A DNA stretch of 64,000 bases, from positions 77,791,636 to 77,855,635 of the forward strand of contig QVOM02000042.1 of assembly GCA_003586115.2 (NCBI GenBank), read 5' to 3'. Shown piece after piece: positions 11,923 to 24,110 of this stretch. The notes beneath the pieces are model-generated. The model was given only the letters and a program-made list of their open reading frames with translations, was not told the DNA's origin and searched no databases. How positions within the stretch are numbered: the stretch's first letter is position 1; each line of letters begins with the position of its first letter. Position numbers and translations under genes: made by a program. The DNA comes from Salvator merianae (Eukaryota > Chordata > Lepidosauria > Squamata > Teiidae).

Positions 11923-12372
11923 GGCCTGTTTGCACTGTACAGCCTATAATGGCATAACAATACCATTTTAAGCAGTACAAGAACCCATGGTGCGGCAGCC
12001 ATCCACACTGCAGGGACTGGAACAGCCTTGTACCGGGCCTCTGGCACTCACAGTATGGATGACTGGCCTGACTGCCATGACAGCAGCCGCAACAATGTCC
12101 AGCCGTTGCCATGGTGACTGGGGACACAGCACACAACTGTGCAGCCGCAGCCGCATTGCCCATTTGAAGCGTTTGCACCTGGAAGAGAGTGCAAATGCTG
12201 CTGGCTGAGAGCAATCCAGCTGCTCCCAGTAACCTGTGGACAATAATTTCATTGTCTGCAGCTAGAAGCGTCTGGAGAGAGGCTGTAGATGCTCCTGGAT
12301 GCTGTGGTGGCAAGGCCATGTGGATCTGATGAGCGTCTGATCACTCACTAAGGGTTAAGTGCGAACAGGCCC
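11923..12372 (+). mobile_element. MITE-D copy 1 (450 bp) with AAA target duplication
   Basis: The ends are GGCCTGTTTGCACTGTACAG and, inverted at the right, GGGCCTGTTCGCACTTAAC. Flanks are AAA at 11920-11922 and AAA at 12373-12375, although the left flank is part of an A-run. The body resembles 20974-21359 in inverse orientation (shared GACTGCCATG, GCCTGAC, GGTGCGGC-like stretches). A 158-codon frame on the minus strand has no recognisable domain and is not kept in the other copies, so the element is non-autonomous. Confidence 0.7.
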
Positions 12373-12708
12373 AAAGATGGCAGCACAGTAGATACAGTGC
12401 TGATAACTTTGGAGCAACTGAAGGCAAAGTACTAGCAGCTGCTTGTGGCCATGCACCATTCCACTGCATGGGTTGTGGCTGCTAAGCAGACACAGTGGCT
12501 GCATCTCCATTACACAATAAAGGAACCTTAATTAGGCTCGGAGGGCAGCTCGTCTTCATTGGAAGAATGGAAACTGGCCTCACTTAAGGGGCCTTTGCTG
12601 AATATTGGAGACGCAGCCTGTGTTTCACTGGCCATCATGCTGCTGCACCTTTCTTTATTCATTTGATTTAAAACACTTTTACTTTTCAGTCTTAAAGTAT
12701 CAGAACAG

Positions 12709-12854
12709 TGAGCGCTATTTAAATTGTGATATTGTTTAGGTATGGTAGATAGGTGGAAGTCTGTTGAATTGTTGTTATATCAGTAATGTTTGTTTATGTC
12801 TGACTGTGGTTTTAAGATATAATAAAATATTTTTATAATTAAAAAAAACATATG
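12709..12854 (+). mobile_element. Short LINE 3'-end retro-insertion with 9-bp target duplication
   Basis: The interval ends with AATAAAATATTTTTATAATT and an A8-9 run, the look of an L1-type 3' UTR and poly(A) tail. It is bounded by TCAGAACAG at 12700-12708 and again at 12855-12863. A few bases (CATATG) lie between tail and duplication. No coding part remains; assignment to L1 is by the tail only. Confidence 0.5.
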
Positions 12855-15400
12855 TCAGAACAGGGTGTAGCACATAAAAACCGTTTCTTAAAGTTCGGTG
12901 CATGGCGGGAATAGAGCTAGTTTAAAAGTTCCAAAGGCCTGACACATATTTTTTTTATAAAAAAGATGCGCTCACCAAACTTCAGAAAATGAAAAGACGG
13001 AGCTTCTGTGAAATGGCGTTACCAGGTTGTGGGGATTGCTGGCAAAGCCCTGCTACTAGGATACGTCATCCAAACCTGAAGGAGCAAGCTTGATTGTAAA
13101 ATGCCTTTCCTCTTTCATAGACTACACTGTACGTGAAATCATCCAGAGTGAAAAGTATTCCCAACATCATTTGTACTTGGAGCCTGGAGCTTTTCTAAAC
13201 AGAAATGCGGATGTGCCAATAATTTGATTTTACATGAGCTCTGGCAACAATTGTGGGCCATCTGCAGCCAAGACACAAAACTGTGGCTGCTAGTTATATG
13301 GCAACATATATGATCTAAACTGATAATTGGGTTATTCAAGGAAATGCCTTGCCTCTTTAAAAGATGTGAAAGATGGAAGTGCAGCCATAATAACTTCCAG
13401 TCTTTTGATTTTTATGGTTCCTTGCATGAGGTATTAAGGTGGGTGGCCACTTCCACACTTGCACAAAGAGGACAAAAAACATTAATTTATATATGTAGAA
13501 ATATTATAGTTTCCATAAATTAAGGAAGATATGCTATATAGTACTCATTTTTCTTTTTAAAATTTAAAATATTTAATCACATAAAGCATGCACAGTTTTA
13601 AGACTTAAATGATTTTATATAAAATGAATATCAGGATATTAATATACTATTGAATTAAATGATCAAACAAGTTTTATCTACTCTGCTTGACAAATTGTAG
13701 TATTTTGAAACCATAAGAATCAGATATGGATGATCATGGTTTTAAAAACAAGCTTAATGTACGACTGGGAAAATATGCAGGATCATGGTGACCATAGCCT
13801 GCGCATTTGTAGGCTGCAATCACAAATATATGTACAGTCACTTCTGAGGTGAATTGGAGACACGAGGGACAGACTGCAAATACATACTTCTCCTCCAGTC
13901 TCCAAGACTGTACTTACGTGACGCTTTCAGAGACAAGAAAGAACAACTCTCAGACTGATTCGTTGCTTGGGTCAGGTTGGGGTTAGCCAATGGACCCAGC
14001 TGCTACAGAAGCCCAGCCAATCAACTGCAGGCATAAAAATTACCAGGAGCCTCAGCTACTGATTGGCTATTCTCGGTGAGGAAAATCCCCCCCCCCTTGC
14101 ACCACGGATAGCAGTTATCTGCAGGACAGGCAATCTGGTTTCTTGGCTTTGTAAAAACAGTAAAAATACCATCCTTAAACTGTAAAGGGGAAAGGAGAAA
14201 GTCTCACTCTCCCTCACACCCTGCAACATTTCAAAGTGTAAGTTTTTTTTTTCTTTAGGAGGGGCAACAGGTTAAAGTGTCCACAGTTCCCACCACCTTC
14301 CCCCAACCATGCCAGCTGTGCCTGCCTTAGAATCATATGCATGTCCCAAAAGTGGAAAATTTTCTATAAAGCATTTCACTTGTTCCGTTCTCTTCCTCTT
14401 CTCATTTTACTTCAAGCAAAATCTTTTCTTATGTTCTCCACAGTGAAGCAGGGAACTGTATAAGCAAAGAGGCTGGGATAGCCCACCCAGTGGCCAATCA
14501 GTGGGTAGCATCCCTTGTAGTCATGGTAGGTTGCGTGTTGAATAAGCTGCATTTTAGGTAAGCTTTGAGCTGTATATTCGGGTAAATGTGTTTGGAAGAC
14601 TTCTTTTGTGTGCTCATTCTTATCGAGGTGGTTTTAAAAATTCCAGTATGTTCATACCCATAATTTGCAAGTCCCTGAGCTATACCGCCTATAAAACTTG
14701 ATCAGGGAATCATTGCATGTAGTAAATAACAAAGATTTCTTTCTTTTCTTTCTTTCTTTTTTTTTGTGGCTCCTTCCCTTCCAACTCCACTAAAAGGTAG
14801 ACTCCAAATCATCCTAGCAGCTTCTTCAGATTGTCCCTCTTCAGAGGCGAATGAGACCTCCTTTCCCTGAAATGAGTTCCATTTTCTTCAACTGATAGAA
14901 GCCTACAGGGAAAGGGGGAAGGTCACCAGCATGTTCACCAAACCTTCATTTTTGATATGTTTCCGTTAGTTAAGATTCATAGATTTGATCTTCACAAGAT
15001 TTTTGAGGAACCTAATCCTGGTTTATAACAACTTGGGACTGCTATACAGAAAATGACACACATGTACCTTCAGAGTCTGCTTCTCAAAAGGCCACACCAA
15101 AACACAGTTTGGGAACCATTTTGGGCACCTTCAAGAAGAGGCATGACTATCAAATCCAGAGTCCTTCAAAGAACTAAGTTATCTCAACTGAGTATGCCAT
15201 ATGCTGCCCTTTTGGTATTCAGATGCCAACTGTTGAGTGGCAACTTCCTGGACTCTTGTGGCTTTCTCTTTGGGTTTTTTATTCTTTGCTGTCTTGTTTG
15301 ATGCCATCCAATCTGTAGGCAACTACATGGATTTACTTCCTCCAGACTGACTGGTCTTCTATGACTTTTCTAAGGTCCATCAGGGAGGTTTTCATTGATA
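12855..15400. other. Unlabelled noncoding DNA with several CCAAT boxes
   Basis: No frame or repeat end is recognised. Four CCAAT/ATTGG pentamers occur at about 13987, 14025, 14061 and 14498. Short C- and T-runs lie at about 14087-14096, 14239-14250 and 14733-14765. Confidence 0.5.
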
Positions 15401-15409
15401 TTTTAATTA

Positions 15410-15547
15410 AGCCTATCAGTCTACTAACTGGTCGGTCTTTTCTTCTCCCTTCTACTTTCCCAAGCATCACTTTTCCAGGAAGTTTGGTCTTTTCATTATG
15501 TGCCCAAAATATGACAGTTAAGCCACACTGTTTGTGTTTCTAATGAA
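15410..15547 (-). mobile_element. RTE/BovB-like LINE relic, 3' part
   Basis: The plus strand TTCTACTTTCCCAAGCATCA, TTTTCCAGGAAG and ATTATGTGCCCAAAATATGAC is the antisense of the ORF C-terminal region of squamate RTE/BovB LINEs as I know it. The homology breaks at about 15547, where L1 sequence begins, and resumes at about 17055, so this relic and the one at 17055-17260 are halves of one element. Confidence 0.55.
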
Positions 15548-15551
15548 TATT

Positions 15552-16110
15552 TCTAACTCAGCACTTTTCATTGAAATTGCTTTTTAAATCAACTATATCG
15601 GGCAATGCACTGGCCTTCAGAACACATTTCATAGCCTCCCATCTCAGCGCTGAGTTCACTTCAGGAAGTGAATTGGTTTGGAAATACATTTGCAGTTCCT
15701 TTTCCAATTGCTGTGAAGAAATTGAGTTGCTCAGTAGGACTGGGGGAAGCTTCCAGCTATAGGTTCCTCTAGAAGTTGCAACCAATGATGCCAGTGCTAC
15801 TACTGGTGTGTGACTGGAGAGCTCCTTCAATCCTATTTGCACACTTTGGATTTTATGGAAGGTGGGTTTTAAAGCTATAACATAATTAATTCTGGTATGA
15901 ACTTTATGTCTCAAGGAGAAAAAGGTGTATTCTTTGATCCCATCATCCATTTTTCTAAAACTAGCCACTAGGCCAAACTTGTCTAAAATATCTCTGAAAT
16001 CTTGCTTTTTCCAATTTGTAGTAGACAAATGTTTAAAAGAGGATTTATCTAAAGTTGAATCTGCTACAGCATTCATGTTTCCTCCAAGATGTATAGCCTC
16101 TGAAGAATAA
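15552..16110 (-). pseudogene. L1 ORF2 endonuclease-domain fragment
   Basis: A 172-codon minus-strand frame (16076 to 15558) matches the C-terminal half of the L1 AP-like endonuclease and the linker to RT. It has NAVADSTLDKSS (from the GDFN..LD region), then YTFFSLRHKVHTRINYVIA (matching FYS.RH..YSRIDYF), then SSHTPVVALASL where functional L1 has SDH.PV, so the catalytic aspartate is replaced. A linker with LEKELQMYF and LRWEAMKCVLKA follows. Homology extends slightly upstream (AIHLGGNMNAVA) to about 16110. The RT is absent, so it is 5'- and 3'-truncated and dead. It splits an RTE/BovB relic. Confidence 0.85.
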
Positions 16111-17054
16111 GCTACTAATTAGACAGAATATTACAAATATTTTTTTGCGGGGGGGGGCTCACATTAGTGGCATAAATAGATGCTAGGGTTACTCACTGGT
16201 TGGCCATTGTCCCTTTAAGGAAAATCTAGCAACAATTTGGGGCCTTTCTGAGGGCAAACAGGACAGTTGTGTGAGAGGAGAATTGCTACACCTCATGCTA
16301 CACTCCTGAATTGGAGGAACCAAGTGCAGAGTATTCAGAATAGAGTTTTGGAAAAGTGACCAGTTTCTTATGACTCTTTGAGGCACCGGTCTCTTGCAGA
16401 AAAAAGTTTTTTTTCCCCTTTTAAGCATTTGTCCCAGTTTGTCCCTCTTTATATCTGACTTTAAGTTATTTACTCAATTGTGTTGTCATTGTTAACCATA
16501 TTTATAATCTTTGTGATTATTATTTCCTATACCTTAGGTTAATTGTCATTACAGTAATGACACTGGAAATAATACAAGTATCTCTGTTCTCTTAAATTTG
16601 TGCTAATCTCCAGTACAATCATGCGAAACAATAGGCACATAACTTGTAACAATATACATAGCAACAATTAACTTGGAATCTTGCTCAACAATATTTGTAT
16701 CTTCCCTATATCTTAAAAGTGAATTGTGATAGGTCTTAACAAAACAAAAACAATAACAATCATTGATCCTTCCTTCCCTCTCCCTGCCCCCTTCCCCATA
16801 ACTAACAGAAGTGATATCACCCTGACACATATGCAACCTGGTGCCCGTTCCTGTGGTCTGATGAGGAGAGTAGTTCCATCTCAGTTCCTCTAACTAATAA
16901 AAAAGGAAAAAAAAGATTAGTAAAAGTGATTAATAACTTATAATTAATAACAGTGAGCATAGCTTAAATTCTTTCCTCCCCTTTTCCATATTCTTCTGTT
17001 ATTCAATAAATATTGCAGTATTATTCGGTCCCAGTTCACATTTCTAGCTATCTG
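16111..17054. other. Unassigned DNA inside the split RTE/BovB relic
   Basis: Between the L1 fragment and the resumption of BovB-like homology lies about 940 bp without a recognised frame. It may be further L1 or another insertion. ATTTCTA near 15548 and 17040 might be a remnant of duplication, but this is weak. Confidence 0.35.
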
Positions 17055-17260
17055 TGGTCCCCTGAGGAGCCCTCCCAGCACCAAAGTTCTGAAGAGTTTG
17101 CATGTTTTCTGTCTTGCTCATCATTGTCCAACTTTTGCATCTGTACAACACAGCACTGAAACCATGACATTAAGCACTCTGATCTTTGTGTTCAGAAAGA
17201 CATTGTAACACGTAGAAACCTTCTCTAAACCTTCCATTGCTTCTCTTTACCTAGGCTCCA
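17055..17260 (-). mobile_element. RTE/BovB-like LINE relic, upstream part
   Basis: CCAGCACCAAAGTTCTGAAG, then CCAACTTTTGCATCTGTACA and TGATCTTTGTGTTCAG, are the antisense of the region just upstream of the piece at 15410-15547 in squamate BovB-like LINEs. The order and strand agree with one element interrupted by L1 sequence. The reading frame is decayed. Confidence 0.6.
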
Positions 17261-19414
17261 GTGTGATAGGCTCTTGAATAGAGAATGGACGCCTGTGTGG
17301 AAGACAAAAGCAACCCAGAGGCCCATAATGTCAGCCAGTAACATTGATGAAACTTCTAACCAGACCCTCACCTTGCTCCCTTCACCCTCATGGGAGTAGT
17401 CTGTGAATCTTCACGAATACATGACTTCCACCCACCTAAAGTAAGATACTCATTTTGGGTTGCCCTGAAGAACTGGAAGACATATATTCCAAACTGAATT
17501 TTGGTCCTGGTGGCAGGAATAGTGTTCATGGAATTTGCTTTATAGGAGGGTCTCTTGGGGGCTGTTACACTGAGGTGGTATGTAGCCGCTTACTGAAAAC
17601 AGCTCCCAAGCCACCTTCCTGAGGCAGTTTAAGCATCCTACAGCTGCTCTCTCTTGAGACCAAGAGTAGAACAGTAAGGAGGTGATTAAACACAGGAGCA
17701 AAAATGACACTCTCCTCTCCTCTCCCCCTCCCCCCCCTTTCAGCCTTTTCTGGGTCTCATCCCAGAAAGCAGTGCAGTTTCTCCCTCATCTGGCCAGATA
17801 AGTGGCAGTGAGTCCCTCTGGAAAGCGAGAATGAGGCCTGATTGTCCTGTCACACTGGAATGAAAGCCATCCACTGGTCAGCCCACAGAAAGGTGGGGAG
17901 CAGGCGTAATAGCCTCTCCTGACCTCTGGAAACCTTTAAGCTGTCTTGTTTCTGAGGGCAGCTTGAAAGCTTGAAATCCTTCAAGGCAATTGCCGCTTCA
18001 AAGGGATTCATTCTGGATATTTCCAAAATTAGGGTTCATAAGCCCATATAGAAGGACCCTTTCTCTTCAGTGATATAGGATATTTGGAAACACAGCAGTC
18101 ATTTATTTACTTTATGCTTATATTATATATCTAACCCAAGAATGTTTGATGATTTTTAAAATGTGGACAATGTTTGTTTTATACTTATTTTTCTACCAAC
18201 TTTTCTTTCTATCTGAATGACAACAACAATGATAATGATAGAGCATAAACTTTTTCACCTGAGATTGTGTTGCACTTCCTGCTCCCAGGTAGTGATGCCT
18301 ACCATTCCTGCTTGTAAACTGCTCTTCCAAACCTACATGGATGTGCCTTTTTAGTGATCACAGTACTAACAGAATTATAATGATATCCAGTTTGTGCCCA
18401 TTTCCAGATTCTAGGTTTAGATAGGCCATTTGAGACTTCCCTGTTAAAGCAGCTATTGTATCAGTGGATGCTTTTTAAAGAAAAAATGCAGTTAATTGTG
18501 AGATTATCTAGAAACATCTTTATTTTTGCATATGTTTGTGATCTGATAATAGAGTTAGGAGATAGGATGCAAAGTGTTAAATGACAATATAAGGGCCATG
18601 GAAAGACTTAACCACATTTCACTATTGACTTACAGTCATTTCCTTTCTTCCTTCCTTCCTTTCCATAGTTTTTTTTTTTTTTTAACCAAGAAAAGAAAGA
18701 CTTAATCCATCAAGAGAAAGGATACTGTGTGGTCCATTTGGAGCAATTGGCTAGGCCGACCTTAACATTCATCCACCTTTAAGTGTTCTCTCCTGACAGT
18801 ACAAGTAGAAGAGAAACAACACAGAAAAGCAAATAAACCTTGAGCACCCAAACAGCCTGTAAACCAGCAATTGGTAAGGCTATAAAAACAATCAGTTCCA
18901 GATTAGCCAGATGGCAGCTCTGACATCCTGTGCAATATGAGGAAGAGAAAAAAGGGGGAAAAATGCAAGTGAGCATGGAAATGTTTGTAATGGTTCAAGA
19001 AAAGGTCAGGAATTGATTTAAGGTTGGGATGATAATGTCAAGATGGAATGATAATTGGCATATATTTTGAAAGGCCATACCTTAGAAATCTGCAGTGTGA
19101 TGATGACAAAATTGCGTACCACTTAGGCAGAGCCATCAGAAGGCCAGAATCACTTAATTTTTTTCTCCAACCCTGGAGAAATAGAAATAAAAATCCATTT
19201 CAAAAAGGAGCAAGTGAACGTCTCATTTCACCATCTCCTCCAATAAACCGATTATTGTTTGGGTTGATTAGAGCGGGGATACAACTGTTACTGTTGATGT
19301 TTGTATTTTAGATGCCTGTTTCTTTAAGACCTGTTTAGCATTCAGGGGTGGAGTTATGCATACATTATAATATATAAGGGGAAGAGAAGGGAAGTGATTA
19401 TTATAGTTTATATA
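17261..19414. other. Unlabelled noncoding DNA
   Basis: It holds a pyrimidine tract with a C8 run (about 17710-17741), a TTCC-repeat plus T14 run (18648-18683) and short chance frames. No exon or transposon terminus is recognised. Confidence 0.5.
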
Positions 19415-20350
19415 TTTATTTAAAATATTTATATACCACTTCTCGAAGGAATTTACAAAGAATAAAAATGGCTAAAATCGTAATGATTATATAAAACATG
19501 GGGCACGCAAACAAGCAAATGAACATTCACCCTGGAAAGGCCTTGGTAAAAAGATAAGTGTGCCTAAAAACCAGAAATGTAGGTGCCCTATGAATGTCAG
19601 ATGGGAGACTATTCCAGAGGGTGGGTGCCATCACAGAGAAGGCCCTAGTTTGGGTAGTCATAAGATGATATTAAGTGATTCATGGTATTCACAGCAGGAC
19701 CTCCCCTGAAGATTTTAATGATCAAACAGGTCTATACTGAGGGAGGTGCTTTGCCAAGTAGACTGGTCCTGAGTTGTTAAGGGCCTTGTATATCAAAAAT
19801 AAAACCTTGAATCTAGCCCGGTAGCTTACTGGCAACCAGTGCCACTGCTTAAGCACAAGTGTGATATATGCATGGTGAAGTGCCCCACTCAACAACCTGG
19901 CCATCTTATTTTGCACTAATTGAAGTTTCTGAACCAGGTACAAGGGCATCCTCACATAGAGTGCATTACATAATCTAAACATGTAGACATAGACCACAGT
20001 AGCTAGGCTGTCTCTGTCCAAATGTGGGCATAGTTGGCTCACCAGCCAAACCTGGTATTTGGTACTCCTAGCCATAAAGGTCACTTGGGTCTCCAATGAT
20101 AGTGATGGCTCAAGCAGCACCTTCTAACTACATTCTGGGAGTGCAGCCCCATCTAGATCAGGCTAATTCTGAAATCCCCGAACATGAGAACCACTCACTC
20201 ACAGAGTCTTGTCTTATTGGGATTCAACTTCAGTTTATTGGCCCTCATCCAGCCTATCATTGCATCCAAACACTGGTTCAGGACATTCACAGTCTCTTCT
20301 CGTTCAGATGGGATGGAGGAATAGAGGTGGGTGCCATCTGCATATAGTTA
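19415..20350 (-). pseudogene. L2-like LINE relic, RT C-terminus and 3' tail
   Basis: The 132-codon minus frame at 19722-20120 reads RLCNALYVRMPLYLVQKLQLVQNKMARLL and then LKQWHWLPVSYRARFKVLFL and KALNNSGPVYL, the conserved C-terminal block after the RT fingers/palm in CR1/L2-clade LINEs. Upstream on the minus strand (20120-20350) it continues with the antisense of TTCAGTTTATTGGCCCTCATCC. Downstream at 19600-19660 are bases matching AFS.MAP.LWNSLP, then a TTTATTTAAAATATTTATA tail near 19415. The N-terminal ORF, endonuclease and YADD palm are missing, so it is 5'-truncated. Confidence 0.85.
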
Positions 20351-20970
20351 TCAGTTGTGGCTGTCAGTGACTGGTCAGAATTAGTTTTAAGTGTTGGATG
20401 ATTTTTAAGAGTCAGAAAATGACAGGCCAAAAGTAATAAAGAATTGACTGGAAGACAGGCAGAAAGTCATTGGTGAAATGAAAAGGGAGTTTTATTATTA
20501 GAAGCTTATTTATATATTATTGTTCATACCTTTTATATATGATATAGTCCTGACATAAATGTCATATTTTTTCCTATACAATTCCTATACATTTTACTAT
20601 CTATATATAAATTTAAAATCTTCTTGGGTTTATTTTAAAATATCCCTACTGTGTGGTCCTGTCCCGTTCCCCCCCCCCGTTTTTCTGGTACAGCACATGC
20701 ACACTTGGGCACACTACTAGCGTATCTCACAAACTAGTAGAAGTCTGGAAACTCATAAATTCTCTTATACAAAACTAGGCAAAAGGTTTTATTTTGCTTT
20801 AAAGTGTCTTAACCTAACTTGAATGAAAGGTATATCCAGAGATGGTCATGACACCTTTCTTAACTAGTCGTAGAGTTACACTTTCACACACAGCTCACTG
20901 TTTGTGTTTCTGATGCTCATTCTTTTAAAAGCAAGCAATCAGAAACACAACCCCAAACCAAAGACAAGTC
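20351..20970. other. Unlabelled noncoding DNA
   Basis: AT-rich DNA with a C9-10 run near 20670. No element end is recognised until the ACA flank of the next MITE at 20971. Confidence 0.5.
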
Positions 20971-20973
20971 ACA

Positions 20974-21359
20974 GGGCCTGTTCACTCTGGCCTGCCAGTG
21001 AAATCCCAGACACTCACTGGACAGGCCCAGCTGCACTGCCCGGCATCCAAGAGTGTCTACTGATTGGGAGCAGCTGGATGGCTCCCAGTCAATGGCGTTT
21101 GCACCCTTTTATGGGTACGAATGCTGTGAGTGGGCGGTACGGTGCAGCTGCACCTGTGTAGTTATGTGCCACGTGCCTGACTGCCATGGCAACAGCCAGA
21201 CGTTGTCACAGTGGCTGTCATGACGGTCAGGCCAGCCATCCACACTTCTAGTGCTGGAAGCCCGATACAGGGCTGTTCCAACCCTTGAAGTGTGGGTAAC
21301 TGCCATGCCACAGAATGTTACTGTTACACCATTCTAGGCTATAAAGTGTAAACAGGCCC
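20974..21359 (-). mobile_element. MITE-D copy 2 (386 bp)
   Basis: The ends are GGGCCTGTTCACTCTGG and, inverted, GGGCCTGTTTACACTTTATA. The body is the reverse complement of parts of 11923-12372, including CTATAATGG/CCATTCTAGGCTATA ends and GTGCAGCTGCACC. The flanks are ACA (20971-20973) and ATA (21360-21362), which would be a 3-bp duplication with one mismatch. It has no coding capacity. Confidence 0.65.
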
Positions 21360-21489
21360 ATACTTTCCTTTAGGCTGTCCAGGCATTTGGAGGCGGGGGT
21401 TGCCTCCTTTCTCATGAAGAACTGTAACATATTAGCACTGCATGTGGAAGTGGGCTGCATGAAGTACAGGAGACAAAGGTTCAAATCTG

Positions 21490-21550
21490 CAAATAGCAGT
21501 TTGTTTTAACCTGCCCTGAGACCTGTGGAGTGCAAATAAGTAAATAAAAG
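21490..21550 (+). repeat. LINE 3'-tail-like remnant
   Basis: GTTTTAACCTGCCCTGAGAC followed by GTGCAAATAAGTAAATAAAA matches the pattern of reptile CR1/L2-like 3' ends (GCCCTGAG then an A-rich (AATA)n tail). It is short and has no coding part. Confidence 0.4.
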
Positions 21551-23380
21551 ATCAAATACATGGTAGCAATCACAGCTCTTCTGCTCTGCTAGTCCCGGTT
21601 CACCTGCTACCACTGGTTAATAACCAGATACAGTACTGTATTAGGAAATCTGATTGTTAGGAATCCAAATACTGGGGAAGAAGATAAGCTTTCATTTAAG
21701 GTCTACATCTTATCAGGTTTGGGTACCTGATCAGGAATCCATTTCATAAAACGAGGTTCCAGCTCATAGGTATTTTCTATCAGGCTTGAGCACAGTGGTT
21801 ATCAGTTAAAGAAGAAATAAAAAAATGGAGTGTTGTCTAGTCACAGCTGGTGCCTTAAGAAAATTTGAAGGGAAAGTCCTTGGGAAGGAAAATCCTGCTC
21901 TTCAATTAATCCTGTTCTTCGGAATTGGGGATCTGTGATTTTTTCGAAAAAGTACAAGTTAACCTATCTGTTATTTTTCAAGTTATAGAAACCCTCCTAA
22001 GGCTTTATAGCTTTTGCAGTGATTGCCATTCTTTACAGTTTGAGCAGAATTAAATACAATAAGTGTTAAATTACTAGTTGACCCTGAGACAATAGAATGT
22101 CTACATTAATCCTGTATTTCTGGAGTTATTTGACCATTTCCCATGAAAGCATATATATGGGCAGATAGCTTTGATTGAAAAGCCATTAGATAGGCGATTG
22201 GAGAGGCGGTAAAATCTCAGAGCCAAATCTTATCACCTAGGTGACAGGCAGGGAAACGTGTGTGCTACTTGATTGATTTCCAGAATGGGAGTCAAGGGCC
22301 TATAAAGGGACAGACCTTGTATAGGCAAAGTTTGCCCCATATAAAGCTTTTGTGCCTATTTAACCCACCCAAGCTAATAGTACCCCTCCAACAACTTGAG
22401 GACAGATGTTTTGCCATTTTTCTCTTCTCTTCCTGTGCATCCCTCTGTGTGAATTTGATTGTGCCAGGATGTGCTCAAATTAGAAGTGTTAGTAATAGGG
22501 TGAGAGCAATTTTCTGCTTCAGATTCTGTTTCCTCCATTCCTGTCATAGTCACCCTCAAATGTCTCATCTGGTGTCGAAAGGTCAGTTGTACTCTGCCTG
22601 TCACTGATGATGGATCACAGAGATGATCTGGGAAGATCACACTACGACTTAAGATTTTGACACCTGATTTATTATTAGATGATGTTGTTAATTAGTTTTA
22701 TGGCAAGGTCTATAAGTGAACATTTGCGATAATGCTGACTGTTAACCTCCCGTTATCCTGCTTTTTAAAAAGCCAATAATTCTCTTTTGTGACAAAATGC
22801 CTTCTTTCTTGGAAACTTCCTGGACTTGTCAGTATTTATTTGAAAACTTCAAGGGCATAGTCCATCCGAATGAGAGTAATTTATCACCTACTGATCACAA
22901 TGGAAAAACTGAGAGCATTCTTATATTTTTTCCAAAGACTTGGGAGTGAACCATACCCTAATGCTAGTTTAAAAAAAATTGCAAAATCTAGGACTTCCTT
23001 GTAACCCACCTTGAGCACTATGGTGATAGTGTAGATTAATATAGGATACAAAGATGGCTGGTTCATCCACTGTCTATCCTATCTGGACAGAAACAGTCTG
23101 ATCACAGTTTCACGTGCTCTGGCATCTTCCCGCCTTGACTACTAAAACGCAGTCCGTTTGGGGCTGCCCTTGGAGATCATCTGGAAATTAACTGGCACTG
23201 CACTGCACAATCACACAACATAACGTTTGGGATAAGTTTGTGGTATCAGTGTTAATTTTTAAAATGCTAAATGACTTCGGAGATTGAGTCTAACCCCTTG
23301 CTGCATATTTCAGTTATCAGTTGGCTCAGTTTGGTGAGGTTAATTTTCATTTAGGTTTGCGTAGAATTGCTCCTTGTAAC
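21551..23380. other. Unlabelled noncoding DNA
   Basis: No repeat end or exon is recognised. The part at about 22675-22860 (GTTAATTAG, GTTAACC, repeat-free) looks unique and could hold a conserved noncoding element; this is only an impression. Confidence 0.45.
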
Positions 23381-24110
23381 GGGACTATTTGCACTTGAAG
23401 GTAGCAAGCTCCTGATCGCTTCTGCTGCTGGTGCAGTAAATTGTAGTCTGGAACCTTACCTGGAGCTTATAGTGAGCTTCAGGTAAGGTTCCATTTGCAC
23501 TTACCTGCAATGCAGCAGCCATCTTCAGTGCAATGTGCCCATCGTGCATGCATGATCATGAATGTGCAATGGGACAGTCAGGCCAGAACAGGTCTGTGAT
23601 TCCCCGATTGGGCCTGTGATGCCAGTTTGGGCTCCATGATGCCCAATTTGGCCTTGCAATGCCCGATTGGGCACATGGCTGATCGTCGGCATGGCAGTGG
23701 CCGGATACTTGCTGGCTGCTGCCGTGGCAACAATCGGGCATGTGTCCAATTGGGCATCGCAAGACCAAATTGGGCATCACAAGGCCTCATCCAGCATCTC
23801 AGGCCCAATCAGGGCATTGTGTGTGCCTAACTAGGCCTGCACGATCTGGCAGGTCCAACTGGATGATTGCACATGCACATGCATCCATGCAGCTTGCTGC
23901 CAATTGTGATGGCAGCGGCCGGCCACTTCCTGGCCACTGCCGTGGTGAGGACTGGGCATGGCTACTGGCATTTGTGCTGCGAATGCCAATAGCCAGCTTC
24001 AGGACCTGTTTTCAGTTGTGCAGTGTGGACAGTGTCCATGCTGCATGGTAAAGTACTACGCTAGCACAGACTAATTAGTCTATGTTAGAGTAGTAAGTGT
24101 GAAAACAGTG
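23381..24110 (+). mobile_element. MITE-C copy 1 (about 730 bp)
   Basis: It starts GGGACTATTTGCACTTGAAG and ends (inverted) near AGTAAGTGTGAAAACAGTG. It is the inverted counterpart of 26104-26629: both hold TTCAGGTAAGGTTCC or CTCCAGGTAAGGTTCC, GTGTGGACAGTGTCC / GGACACTGTCCGC, and TTAGTCT/TTAGTTTGTGCTAG near one end. A longer middle (23596-23820) with repeated GCCCAATTTGGC / GCCCGATTGGGC units accounts for the extra length. The right border and target duplication are unclear. Confidence 0.6.
23596..23820. repeat. Irregular array of GCCCAATTGGGC-type palindromes
   Basis: About eight units of the form (GCCCRATTGGGC or CCAAATTGGGC) followed by A-T-C-A/T-G-A-T-G lie roughly 20-30 bp apart on both strands. 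The units are themselves near-palindromic. The array lies inside MITE-C copy 1 and is largely missing from copy 2. Confidence 0.55.
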
